Assembly (NCBI GenBank): GCA_002492725.1
Contig: DLAF01000072.1
Span: 1 to 64,000 of the forward strand
Direction: 5' to 3'
Origin: Lachnospiraceae bacterium UBA7054
GTDB taxonomy: Bacteria; Bacillota; Clostridia; Lachnospirales; Lachnospiraceae
Length of the DNA: 64,000 nt
The first letter of the stretch is position 1; the number at the start of each line of letters is the position of its first letter. Of this stretch, positions 53,387 through 61,258 are shown one piece after another. The notes beneath the pieces are model-generated. The model did not search any database. It worked only from the letters and a program-made list of their open reading frames with translations, and was not told where the DNA came from. The translations under genes were made by a program, and so were the position numbers.

Positions 53387-54178
53387 TCACTGAAATTCTA
53401 TATGATATAGCGCCCTGCTCTGTGTGTCATATCCACCTCCAACCACCATCACCTGACCCGTGGTGTAGGAGGCCATATCAGAGGCAAAATAAAGACAGGC
53501 ATCCGCTATATCCTTGGGGGTTCCAAGGCGCCCCATTCCGATGGGCGGCACATAATTCCGATATTCTTCCCTAATCTCTACATGTAATCTCCCGGTATCT
53601 ACCATCCCCGGTGCTACAGCATTTACACGAATCTTATATGATGCCAGTTCCTGCGCCATGGATTTCGTCATGGCAATAACCGCACCCTTGCTGGCGGAGT
53701 AGGCTGTCTGCCCCCTGCTCCCTTCCACGCCCACAATAGAGGCGATATTTACAATGCTCCCACTTTTTTGCTTCATCATGAACCTGGTAGCAACCAGCTG
53801 GCTCAGTTCCAACAAGCCAAAGACGTTGACCTCAAACATCTCCCTCACTTTATCCATGGGTACCATGCCCAATGCGCCGTTGTGGACTACCCCCGCGTTG
53901 TTGACCAGCGCGTCCAGCCTTCCCTGTTCCTTTTTGATCTGCACGACCGCCTGTTTCACAGCCGCCGTATCCGTCATATCAAAATATATCGGACTGATTT
54001 CCCCCGCTGCGCCGGCATTTACCGAAGCCGCCCAGTCCTCCAAACTGCCTTCCTGCCTTGCGCCGGCATAAACGAAACCGCCTGCCACGGCAAATCTCTC
54101 CGCTATTTTCTGACCGATCCCCCGTCCGGTTCCGGTGACCAAACAGATTTTTCCCTCCATCAGCTGCCCGATATTCAT
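53387..54178 (-). CDS. SDR-family 3-oxoacyl reductase-like protein
   Basis: A 263-residue short-chain dehydrogenase/reductase close to FabG. The NAD(P) loop is ICLVTGTGRGIGQKIAERF, with NNAGVVHNG, the catalytic Ser in NIASIVGVEGSRG, the YSASKGAVIAM motif and VNAVAPGMVDTG. The ACP gene lies 10 nt upstream and the acyl-AMP ligase 40 nt downstream, so its likely substrate is a 3-oxoacyl chain on that carrier. GGGGG six bases before the ATG at 54178 favours that start over the ATG two codons earlier. FabG-like enzymes also reduce sugars, so this is context-based. Confidence 0.85.
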   Translation of the reverse strand: MNIGQLMEGKICLVTGTGRGIGQKIAERFAVAGGFVYAGARQEGSLEDWAASVNAGAAGEISPIYFDMTDTAAVKQAVVQIKKEQGRLDALVNNAGVVHNGALGMVPMDKVREMFEVNVFGLLELSQLVATRFMMKQKSGSIVNIASIVGVEGSRGQTAYSASKGAVIAMTKSMAQELASYKIRVNAVAPGMVDTGRLHVEIREEYRNYVPPIGMGRLGTPKDIADACLYFASDMASYTTGQVMVVGGGYDTQSRALYHIEFQ

Positions 54179-54188
54179 GGTCATCCCC

Positions 54189-54428
54189 CTAAATCACAAC
54201 GCCATATTTTTTTAAGATTTCCATTCCTTCCGCATAGGAGGTAAATTTCAAAATGTCCTCCGTCTCAAACATGATGTCAAACGCATCTTCAATCGCCGTG
54301 ATCAGCTCCATATGTCCCACGGAATCCCAATCCGGCGTACTGCCTAATTTCGCCGCTTCTGCTTCAGAATCCGCTTCCAAAGAAAAGATGTCACAAAAAC
54401 ACTTTCTGTACTTCTCCAAATTCTCCAT
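54189..54428 (-). CDS. Acyl carrier protein (line 2)
   Basis: A 79-residue acidic helical carrier protein. The phosphopantetheine site is DWDSVGHMELITAIEDAF with Ser36 as the attachment residue. It is small and stand-alone and differs from fatty-acid AcpP, which normally has DSLD at the site. GGAGGG just before the ATG at 54428 decides the start. It is 8 nt after the GNAT-like gene and 10 nt before the SDR gene, forming a carrier, reductase and ligase set. Confidence 0.88.
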   Translation of the reverse strand: MENLEKYRKCFCDIFSLEADSEAEAAKLGSTPDWDSVGHMELITAIEDAFDIMFETEDILKFTSYAEGMEILKKYGVVI

Positions 54429-54436
54429 TTTCCCTC

Positions 54437-55288
54437 CTACCGTACCCAATCTTCTGCCACCTTCCCCGTCAGCCTGTATCCAATAGACTGATGATAACGC
54501 AGCGATTTTTCATTGTCCTTTTCCAGCCAGCCAAAGTAATTCCCTATATTACGCTCTATGGCATAGGCAAATGAATGGTAGGCCATAGCGGCCCCAATCC
54601 CATACTTTCCCTTATAATCCTTTTCCACGGCAAGCCAATTTCCCTGTATCCCATTTCTCTCCACGCGAAACTGCTGCGCCGCGCACAAATCATTTTGGGC
54701 ATTGACGACGCACCGAAAATATCCCTTTTCTACGGCCTGCTGCTTCTCTTCCAGTGTCTCATAGGAAAAGTGGTAAGGTTTCAGGTCTGCCTCGCTGTCC
54801 CTCAGGCGGAACACTGCCTCTATTTGGGAGCTGTCCGCATATGTGACCTTCAGGCCAAACCTCCCCAGGAACCTTTCCGCCTTTCTCAGCTTCTCCAACA
54901 CGTTTTCCCTGTCTTCCATGGGCGTGGCCAAAATCTGCGCGGACCGGCTATATAGGGAAAACCCCCGTCCCTGCAGCTGTTCCTCCACCTCCTGCTGACC
55001 CGTGCTTTTATTGCCTTCCCGATAGACATTCCGCACCAGAACCGGTTTTTCTCTCTCCGCCAGCCCGATTGCCCTTTCCCCGCACTGCAGGTATAACCGA
55101 TAATAGGGACCCTCATCCGTATAGATGTATAAGCCGCTCCCATCCAGCTCATATTCCATCCTGTCTAACCTGACGTACCGCCTTACCGCATCGGCATCCA
55201 AAAAATTATTGATGAATCGGTTGAATCCCCGCCTTTTGGCTTCTCTCAGCAGATTTTTGTACTTTTCCCAGCTCTCCACCCTTTCCAA
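54437..55288 (-). CDS. Two-domain GNAT-like protein A (TTG start)
   Basis: A 283-residue protein with an N-terminal domain of about 150 residues (ERVESWEKYKNLLREAKRRG, then DAVRRYVRLDRMEYELDGSG). The C-terminal half is GNAT-like: GNWLAVEKDYKGKYGIGAAM acetyl-CoA segment, then NYFGWLEKDNEKSLRYHQSI and GYRLTG. It aligns end to end with the next gene (55354-56211). That alignment, with AGGAGG nine bases upstream, sets the start at a TTG (55288); a longer frame to 55378 would overlap the neighbour. Possibly an aminoacyl- or acyl-ACP-dependent N-acyltransferase, as it is next to ACP genes; inference only. Confidence 0.72.
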   Translation of the reverse strand: MERVESWEKYKNLLREAKRRGFNRFINNFLDADAVRRYVRLDRMEYELDGSGLYIYTDEGPYYRLYLQCGERAIGLAEREKPVLVRNVYREGNKSTGQQEVEEQLQGRGFSLYSRSAQILATPMEDRENVLEKLRKAERFLGRFGLKVTYADSSQIEAVFRLRDSEADLKPYHFSYETLEEKQQAVEKGYFRCVVNAQNDLCAAQQFRVERNGIQGNWLAVEKDYKGKYGIGAAMAYHSFAYAIERNIGNYFGWLEKDNEKSLRYHQSIGYRLTGKVAEDWVR

Positions 55289-55353
55289 CGGGATTCTCCT
55301 CCTTTTGCGACCTTCCGTATCGTCCCTTATAACACCCTCACGGCATCCACACC

Positions 55354-56211
55354 CTATTCTCGGGCGTCCAGGACCCACTCGTCCGCATACCTGTCCCGAA
55401 ATTCATATCCCAGCGATTCATGGAGTCGGATGGACGGCATGTTGTCCGTCTCAATCCATCCCTGAGAATAAGTCACATGGTGATCCCTCAGCCACCGGGA
55501 TCTGTAATAGGTGAACATGGGGACAAGTCCCCTCATCTTGTATTCCTCCTTCACTGCCACCGATCCTCCTGTGGTAATCCCGTTTACGATGGCACAGAAA
55601 GAGGCGGCGCACATGTTGCCATTCCTATCCAAAATGCACATGTAGGATCCTTTTTCCAACGCTTTCTTTTCCTCCCGGGTCCGATAGGCCATCTGGTAGT
55701 CCTTGATGACCCCTGAGGCACAGAACATCTGCTCTATCTCCCGGAACTGCGGTTCTTCGGCGCAGACACAGGAAAAGCCCTGGCTTTCCATCTTTTGTAC
55801 CCATTTTTCTACCTTGGCTCCCTTCTGCACACACTCTTCTACAGACAGCCGCACCTCCACGGACGTATCCTCCTTATGAAATCCATTGACAGACAAAGTT
55901 CCGGAGAACTTCCTCCCTGTGGCCTCGGCGTCCTTTCCCCTGTATACGTATCGAAACACGCACCTCTTCTCCCGAGCAGGAATGGGTGCTATGGCATCGT
56001 CCGCCACGTAAATGAACGTGTTGTAATGGGTCTGCTCATCCACGTAGAACACGCACCCCGCATCAAATTCCCGGATGTACAGCCTGTCCTGGGCAACGTA
56101 CCGCTCAACCTCATCTGCCATAAAATAAACGTTGCTGACACCCCTCCCATACCTCTGTTTCATTTCCTGCATGATATTTTTATATTGCTCCAACGTGCCT
56201 ATTTTCTGCAT
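55354..56211 (-). CDS. Two-domain GNAT-like protein B
   Basis: A 285-residue paralogue of the preceding entry. The N-terminal domain opens QKIGTLEQYKNIMQEMKQRY, followed by DEVERYVAQDRLYIREFDAG. The C-terminal GNAT part has GGSVAVKEEYKMRGLVPMFT, then YSQGWIETDNMPSIRLHESL and GYEFRDRYADEW. The reading frame extends upstream into the decarboxylase gene, but the ATG at 56211, 8 nt after that gene's stop, matches the paralogue. The tandem pair suggests two related acyl transfers, perhaps to different positions of one sugar. It has no signal peptide, so it acts in the cytoplasm. Confidence 0.72.
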   Translation of the reverse strand: MQKIGTLEQYKNIMQEMKQRYGRGVSNVYFMADEVERYVAQDRLYIREFDAGCVFYVDEQTHYNTFIYVADDAIAPIPAREKRCVFRYVYRGKDAEATGRKFSGTLSVNGFHKEDTSVEVRLSVEECVQKGAKVEKWVQKMESQGFSCVCAEEPQFREIEQMFCASGVIKDYQMAYRTREEKKALEKGSYMCILDRNGNMCAASFCAIVNGITTGGSVAVKEEYKMRGLVPMFTYYRSRWLRDHHVTYSQGWIETDNMPSIRLHESLGYEFRDRYADEWVLDARE

Positions 56212-56219
56212 TATCCGTT

Positions 56220-57434
56220 CTATCCTTCCAATTCTGCACGATCCCCGCAGTTCCACTCCCACGTCCCATGAGAATCCCTGACTAAAGACAATTTCCCGCC
56301 CTGCAGGAAAAAAACCTTGGGCAAATCCCTGCTCAAAAACAAATAAATTCCCTCCGTCACCGAATAGGCTCCTATCTTCCTGAAAAGAAAGCAGTCCCCC
56401 ACTTCCGGCTCAGCAATCTCCAGGTTGCGGGCCAGTACATCGGCCACCGTACACAGGGAGCCGCAAAGGTTCCACTTCTCTGCACCGGCTCCCGGCCTTA
56501 CTTCCAGGAAACTTCCGCCTTGCTCCCTCAGGTGACTTACCGGGGGCTTGCGCGCACCCATCACCTGTCCGTAATAATTTACGTGATGTATTCCGCCATC
56601 CACCAGGCAATAGTTCTGCCCATCATTCTTTTTTCGATCGACCGCTTTCGTCAGGTACCAGCCACACTCCGCCACGAGGAACCTGCCTGCCTCCAGCACC
56701 AACCGGACATCCTCCGGAAATTGATCCAGTGCGTCACTTACTCCCTTCAGCAACGCTTCCAGGTCTTCCTCTTCTCCGGCGCCAAAGTAATCCACCCCGA
56801 ACCCGGGGCCATACTCAAGGACGTCCATCTTGTATCCTGCCTCCCTGAGCTGCCTTACATACCCGCACAGAGTTTCCGTCTCCCCCAGGATCTTATCCTG
56901 TTTCTTCTGCGTCCCGGAATAATACTGTATTCCCCGGATGCTTAATTCCGGCATTTCATCCCTGTGCAGGATGGCCCGCCTCACCACGTCCCAGTCCATT
57001 CCGAACTGGTTGCCTGACGTGACGCGCAGAAGAACCGGTATCGTCCTGCCCTTCTCTTCTGCGCACTGCCGCAATAATGCAAGCTGTCGCTCCGATTCCA
57101 CGGTAAACGTTCCCACACCGTAGTCCAGAGCGGCCATGACCTCCGCCTTCCCCTTATTTACTCCCGAGAACACGATTTTCCTGCCGTCCACCTTCTGAGC
57201 CATGCAGATGGAAAGTTCCCCGGGAGAACAGACTTCAAATTGATCCACCGCCTCCTCAAAGGGGGCAATCAGGAATGGATTTGCCTTCATGGCATAACAC
57301 AGGCTGCAGTTCTGCGTCCCCTGCGCGGTCAGTATCTTTTTTATTGTCTTTGTCCTTTGGAGCAGCTTATCAATATCAAAAATAAATGCGGGTGTGTAAT
57401 CCTTCTCCGCAAAATACTGTAACCACGCCTCCAT
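56220..57434 (-). CDS. Type III PLP decarboxylase (LysA-like, exosortase-A-associated type)
   Basis: A 404-residue alanine-racemase-fold decarboxylase. The PLP lysine is in SLCYAMKANPFLIA (about residue 48). Other motifs are GELSICMAQKVDGRKIVFSG, the substrate-side GIQYYSGTQKKQD, EAGRFLVAECGWYLTK and CGSLCTVADVLARN, which supplies the active-site Cys from the partner subunit. The last is closer to the exosortase-A-associated decarboxylases than to LysA. GGAGG stands before the ATG at 57434. The amino-acid adenylation gene is upstream by 54 nt, so the substrate is likely an amino acid, free or bound to the carrier protein. Confidence 0.86.
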   Translation of the reverse strand: MEAWLQYFAEKDYTPAFIFDIDKLLQRTKTIKKILTAQGTQNCSLCYAMKANPFLIAPFEEAVDQFEVCSPGELSICMAQKVDGRKIVFSGVNKGKAEVMAALDYGVGTFTVESERQLALLRQCAEEKGRTIPVLLRVTSGNQFGMDWDVVRRAILHRDEMPELSIRGIQYYSGTQKKQDKILGETETLCGYVRQLREAGYKMDVLEYGPGFGVDYFGAGEEEDLEALLKGVSDALDQFPEDVRLVLEAGRFLVAECGWYLTKAVDRKKNDGQNYCLVDGGIHHVNYYGQVMGARKPPVSHLREQGGSFLEVRPGAGAEKWNLCGSLCTVADVLARNLEIAEPEVGDCFLFRKIGAYSVTEGIYLFLSRDLPKVFFLQGGKLSLVRDSHGTWEWNCGDRAELEG

Positions 57435-57488
57435 ACATCCTCCTGTCGCATCCTGCGTCACAAACACCCCGCTGCAATCTATGGGGCG

Positions 57489-59012
57489 TCATGTGTCCTT
57501 ATGATCTATGTATTGACTCCGCAATGCCTTGCGGTCTATCTTTCCGTTCGCGTTCAGGGGCATCTGTTCCACTTGCACATAGCGTCCGGGAATCATGTAT
57601 TTAATCAGCTTCTTTTTCAGCCCTTCCCTGATTCCCTTACTGTCCGTATCCCCCTGATAGAAAGCCACAATCTGCTGATTCTCCTCATCATACAGGCAAC
57701 AGACCCTTTTGACATCGGGATTTTGGAGGATGCAGCTCTCAATCTCCCCCATCTCGATCCGATGTCCCATGTGCTTGATCTGGGAATCCCTGCGTCCAAC
57801 ATAAATCAACTCACCGTCTTCTCTGTAATAGGCAAGATCTCCTGTCCTGTACAGCACGTCGCGGTATTTTGTATTTAAAGGGTTCTGCACAAATACGGCA
57901 TCTGTCTTTTCCCTGTCGCCATAATATCCCAGCGCCGGCCCGTTGCCGCCCACACAGATTTCTCCTGTTTCGCCTTTCTCCGTGATCAGCTGATCGCCCT
58001 CACCCAAAAGCAAAATCCGTACATTGGGAAAATGCCTGCCAATGGGAAGCGCATCTTTCTCCTCTATCTCCTGAGGTACCACATAATAACTACAGTTGCA
58101 GGTAATTTCCGTAGGCCCGTACAAATTCACAAACATGGCTTCCGGCAAAGCCTTCTTCCAGGCCAGAAGATGCTTCATGGGCATCACCTCGCCGCTGAAC
58201 AACACCTTCTTTACGCTGCGGGGCACCTTATAGCTGAATCCATCCAAGGATGTGATCAGGCACAGTGCCGAGACAGCCCATATCATTACCGTAATATGCT
58301 CTCTTTCCAGCTCATCCAACAGTTTCTTTGCAAAAGCAAAACATTCTCTGGGAATCAGATACAGTGCCGCACCTGTCAATAGCATGGAATAAATATCCTT
58401 TACCGACACGTCAAAATCAAAAGGAGCCTGATTGCCGATGATATCATCTGAGGCGATATGGAATCGTTCCACAAAATGACGGATAAAACTTAACACCGAA
58501 CCATGTCCCACCACTACGCCCTTGGGAGTTCCCGTGGAACCCGATGTAAAATTGATATAAAGAGGATCCCTGTCCGTGCAGTCCTCCCGAATGCGGGCAA
58601 GTTTATCCTCTGCCATCGCGCTCTCCAACAGCTCCTCGATCAGAAGGATCCTCCCCTGAAACACAAACGTTTCAGCCCGCTCCAAATGCTCCCTGTCCGT
58701 GATCAACACAGGAGCATCCAGTCTCTGCAAAATGCTGTTGCACCTTTCCTCCGGCTGTATGGGCGCCAGCAGACTGTAACACCCCCCTGCGTATACAATC
58801 CCGAAAAAGGCTTCCAGCGTCTTTACCCCTTTCTCCATGTATACCGGAATCGCATCTCCGCGACTGATCATCTCAACAAGCCCGCTTCCCGCAAGTCTGC
58901 TGTGATACTCCAATTCCCTGAAGGTAACGGACTCCCTGCTGTCTTTGACTGCTGTCTTCTCGGGATACATTGCAGCCGTTTTCTCCAAAAACTGTAAAAC
59001 GTTCCTCTCCAT
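57489..59012 (-). CDS. Amino-acid adenylation enzyme (DltA/NRPS A-domain type)
   Basis: A 507-residue stand-alone adenylation enzyme. Motifs: INFTSGSTGTPKGVVVGHGS (A3), FDFDVSVKDIYSMLL (A4) with the Asp that holds an alpha-amino group, VNLYGPTEITCNCSYYV (A5), YRTGDLAYYREDGELIYVG (A7), KHMGHRIEMGEIE (A8) and PLNANGKIDRKALR with the catalytic Lys (A10). It resembles DltA, which loads D-Ala on DltC, but the context (carrier upstream by 1 nt, PLP decarboxylase downstream, no dltB or dltD) matches the exosortase-A-linked ligase/decarboxylase pair. It should load an amino acid on the adjacent ACP. Confidence 0.87.
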   Translation of the reverse strand: MERNVLQFLEKTAAMYPEKTAVKDSRESVTFRELEYHSRLAGSGLVEMISRGDAIPVYMEKGVKTLEAFFGIVYAGGCYSLLAPIQPEERCNSILQRLDAPVLITDREHLERAETFVFQGRILLIEELLESAMAEDKLARIREDCTDRDPLYINFTSGSTGTPKGVVVGHGSVLSFIRHFVERFHIASDDIIGNQAPFDFDVSVKDIYSMLLTGAALYLIPRECFAFAKKLLDELEREHITVMIWAVSALCLITSLDGFSYKVPRSVKKVLFSGEVMPMKHLLAWKKALPEAMFVNLYGPTEITCNCSYYVVPQEIEEKDALPIGRHFPNVRILLLGEGDQLITEKGETGEICVGGNGPALGYYGDREKTDAVFVQNPLNTKYRDVLYRTGDLAYYREDGELIYVGRRDSQIKHMGHRIEMGEIESCILQNPDVKRVCCLYDEENQQIVAFYQGDTDSKGIREGLKKKLIKYMIPGRYVQVEQMPLNANGKIDRKALRSQYIDHKDT

Positions 59013-59013
59013 C

Positions 59014-59238
59014 TCACATAATACCCTCAATCATCCTGATAATGGATTCCGCGTTCTGAAAGTTCTCCGGGGATACCATTTCCACATCAATACTGATGCC
59101 CAGCGCCTCCTCAAGCGACACAACCAGATTCACGATGTCAAAGGAGTCCAGTATGCCGGATGCCAGCAGATCCCTGTTCAAATCCTCCACAATCTCCTCA
59201 TTTTCCACTTTCAATACTTCTAAGATTTTTTCCCTCAT
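59014..59238 (-). CDS. Acyl/aminoacyl carrier protein (line 1)
   Basis: A 74-residue carrier protein resembling DltC and NRPS-type carriers. The phosphopantetheine site is LLASGILDSFDIVNLVVSLE with Ser32. The N-terminal helix is REKILEVLKVENEE. The stop and the start of the adenylation gene are separated by one base (TGA G ATG), so the two are made together. It is distinct from the ACP at 54189-54428, meaning that the cluster has two separate carriers. About 50 nt without features separate it from the GNAT gene downstream of the propeller protein. Confidence 0.88.
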   Translation of the reverse strand: MREKILEVLKVENEEIVEDLNRDLLASGILDSFDIVNLVVSLEEALGISIDVEMVSPENFQNAESIIRMIEGIM

Positions 59239-59290
59239 CCTGCTATTCCTTTCCGACTGTATAGCGACTGTTGCTCAGCCTGTCATATTT

Positions 59291-60103
59291 TCAATTCCCT
59301 TCGATCTTTACAAGCTTGCCGTATTCCCCACACTCTGTGTACACTGCCCTGTGATAGCGAACCGTCTTATTCGATATAGCAAAGGCATAGGGGGTCTTGC
59401 CTTCCTTCACCAATTGCCCTCCAAGGTAGCTGACCAGCGCCTCATAGCACCCCAGACCGCGATACTCCGGCCTAATCACCAGACCGCTCACTACGGCAAC
59501 GCCTTCCGCCTCGGCAAACGTTGCATTGTGGGCAACGATCCTGCCATCCATCCGTATGATGACGCTTCGCCCTGTACGTGTACGGATCCTCTCCGCAAAC
59601 TGCCTTCTCAGGTCATCCTCTCTATAGTTGACACGAAAAGCCTCATCGGAACACAGTAGTTTGGCGATTTCCGCCGCGTCCTCCTCCACCGCCTCCGTTA
59701 CTTCCGGCACGCACGATGCCTTTTCCCGTATCGCTCCAAATACCTTGCGTGCACGGCTTACGTCAAACACCGCACCGTAGGCGGCCTCATAACCGGTGCA
59801 GGCTCCTTCCAATTGTTCAATGATGTCCCGCCTGGCCGATATCATCGTCACCGGGTGCTCCTGTAGAAGCGTCAGCACCTGCCCTATGTCAACGTTTCTT
59901 CTGTGGCTGTATATCTGGAAGCTGTCATAGTATTTCATCACCACAAGCTCAATCTGCCCATCCCGCTCCTGCAGCCACACGGTCATATTCTCCGAAGTCA
60001 CTCCGTAGTTCAGGATATCAATATATATGTAGATACATTCGGCAATTGCCTTTTTTAAATATTCCAGGATTGCCTCCTGATCCTGTCTTACTGCTCTCCT
60101 CAT
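59291..60103 (-). CDS. Two-domain GNAT acetyltransferase C
   Basis: A 270-residue protein with an N-terminal domain (about residues 1-115) resembling the MYCBP-like or FR47-lead domain, and a C-terminal GNAT domain. The GNAT domain has VRQDQEAILEYLKKA-type acceptor helices, then GVAVVSGLVIRPEYRGLGCY as the acetyl-CoA loop and AFAISNKTVRYHRAVYTECG at the end. The start at 60103 has GGGAG six bases upstream; an ATG six codons earlier is possible. It follows the propeller gene and precedes the ACP. A role in acetylating or aminoacylating the glycan is suggested only by position. Confidence 0.75.
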   Translation of the reverse strand: MRRAVRQDQEAILEYLKKAIAECIYIYIDILNYGVTSENMTVWLQERDGQIELVVMKYYDSFQIYSHRRNVDIGQVLTLLQEHPVTMISARRDIIEQLEGACTGYEAAYGAVFDVSRARKVFGAIREKASCVPEVTEAVEEDAAEIAKLLCSDEAFRVNYREDDLRRQFAERIRTRTGRSVIIRMDGRIVAHNATFAEAEGVAVVSGLVIRPEYRGLGCYEALVSYLGGQLVKEGKTPYAFAISNKTVRYHRAVYTECGEYGKLVKIEGN

Positions 60104-60154
60104 AGGTTTCTCCCACATCATGGCATCTTTTGTGGCACGTAATCCGCCTCCCGG

Positions 60155-61246
60155 TCAACTCCCGCAGACAGCTTCAATATACTTCTCCAGCGGCAGCTGC
60201 GCCTCCCCAAGTACAAACTGACAGCCGTTCCTTACATAATACTGGCATTCCTCCATACGACCGGGTATGGACGGCTTGATCCACTTTTCCTCGCCGCTGT
60301 CTTTGTCTATGCACAAAATATGGTTGGCAGAATGCATGTCATGATAATATGTACCCTTATACTCATGGGAAATAATGTATTTTCCCCATGCCTCTGTCAT
60401 CAGATAGTCAAAACCCTCCGGGTAGCCGTCATATTTCTCCAGCTTCTTACTTTCCCGGCAGTAAACATAGATGTCCTCTCCAAGGTCGGGAAGAAGCCAT
60501 ATGTTCTTTTCTGTCACCGTACACGTTGAAAAATAATATGAATTTTCTTCCTTTACAATAGGAGGCAATAAGGTTTCCAATACATTGCTTTCCATATCCC
60601 AAGCCGACAGTCCTCCTTCTCTGCTCAACAGAAAAAAGAGGCCGTCAAAATACTGCGGGCGAACGATATCTCCCGTTTCCTTCGGCAGGCTGAATTCCCT
60701 GCACCGGTCGTCACACAGGTCATATTCCGTTACTTTATCGCTGTTGCGCTGGAAAAAGTACACCCTATCACCCTTCACCCCGGCGGACACATTCTTGTCC
60801 ATTTTCGCAAACGCAGGATTTTTAATCCTGCTTACCTGGTCTGTCTTGGTATCTATCTTAAGGATAAACTGCTTATATTTCGGAAATACATATATGTCAT
60901 CCCCATACAAGGTAATGGTCAGAGCGTTCCCCCAATCGTTATGGTGGAAGTCCAGTTCCTGACATTGACAGCACTTTTTATCCGGGTCATAGATGACCAT
61001 GTACTTACTTCTTGACTCAAAGCAGTAAACCTTGCCATTAGCCCATAGCATTTTCTCTATGATACCCAACTGCAAAACTTCGGAATATCCTTCCACACCG
61101 CCAACGATCTCCGCACTCCCTTCCCGTATGTCTATGCTCACCGGCAAGTTGCGGCAGTTAATGAAAAAAATTTCCCCGTCAGATATCCAAAAGTCACAGT
61201 GGGCGGAATACTGCCACTCTGCATATGAGTATACATCGTTTGCCAT
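60155..61246 (-). CDS. Predicted beta-propeller protein of unknown function
   Basis: A 363-residue protein without signal peptide. It is built of about six to seven repeats in which a pair of strands ends in an aromatic-rich turn and a D-x-x-T/S-x-x-V/C segment. Examples are NGKVYCFESRSKYMVIYDPD, DDIYVFPKYKQFILKIDTKT, GDRVYFFQRNSDKVTEYDLC and EDIYVYCRESKKLEKYDGYP. This periodicity indicates a beta propeller, perhaps carbohydrate-binding or scaffolding. No catalytic motif is visible. GAGGAG precedes the ATG. It lies between the TagF-like transferase (12 nt) and a GNAT. I know of no described role in flagellar glycans. Confidence 0.62.
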   Translation of the reverse strand: MANDVYSYAEWQYSAHCDFWISDGEIFFINCRNLPVSIDIREGSAEIVGGVEGYSEVLQLGIIEKMLWANGKVYCFESRSKYMVIYDPDKKCCQCQELDFHHNDWGNALTITLYGDDIYVFPKYKQFILKIDTKTDQVSRIKNPAFAKMDKNVSAGVKGDRVYFFQRNSDKVTEYDLCDDRCREFSLPKETGDIVRPQYFDGLFFLLSREGGLSAWDMESNVLETLLPPIVKEENSYYFSTCTVTEKNIWLLPDLGEDIYVYCRESKKLEKYDGYPEGFDYLMTEAWGKYIISHEYKGTYYHDMHSANHILCIDKDSGEEKWIKPSIPGRMEECQYYVRNGCQFVLGEAQLPLEKYIEAVCGS

Positions 61247-61258
61247 ATCTTTTTCTCC

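Noticed and set aside
53387..54428. Reading the ACP/FabG-like pair as part of fatty acid synthesis
   Set aside because: No other fab genes are nearby, the ACP site is DSVGH instead of the AcpP-type DSLD, and all neighbours are glycan genes.
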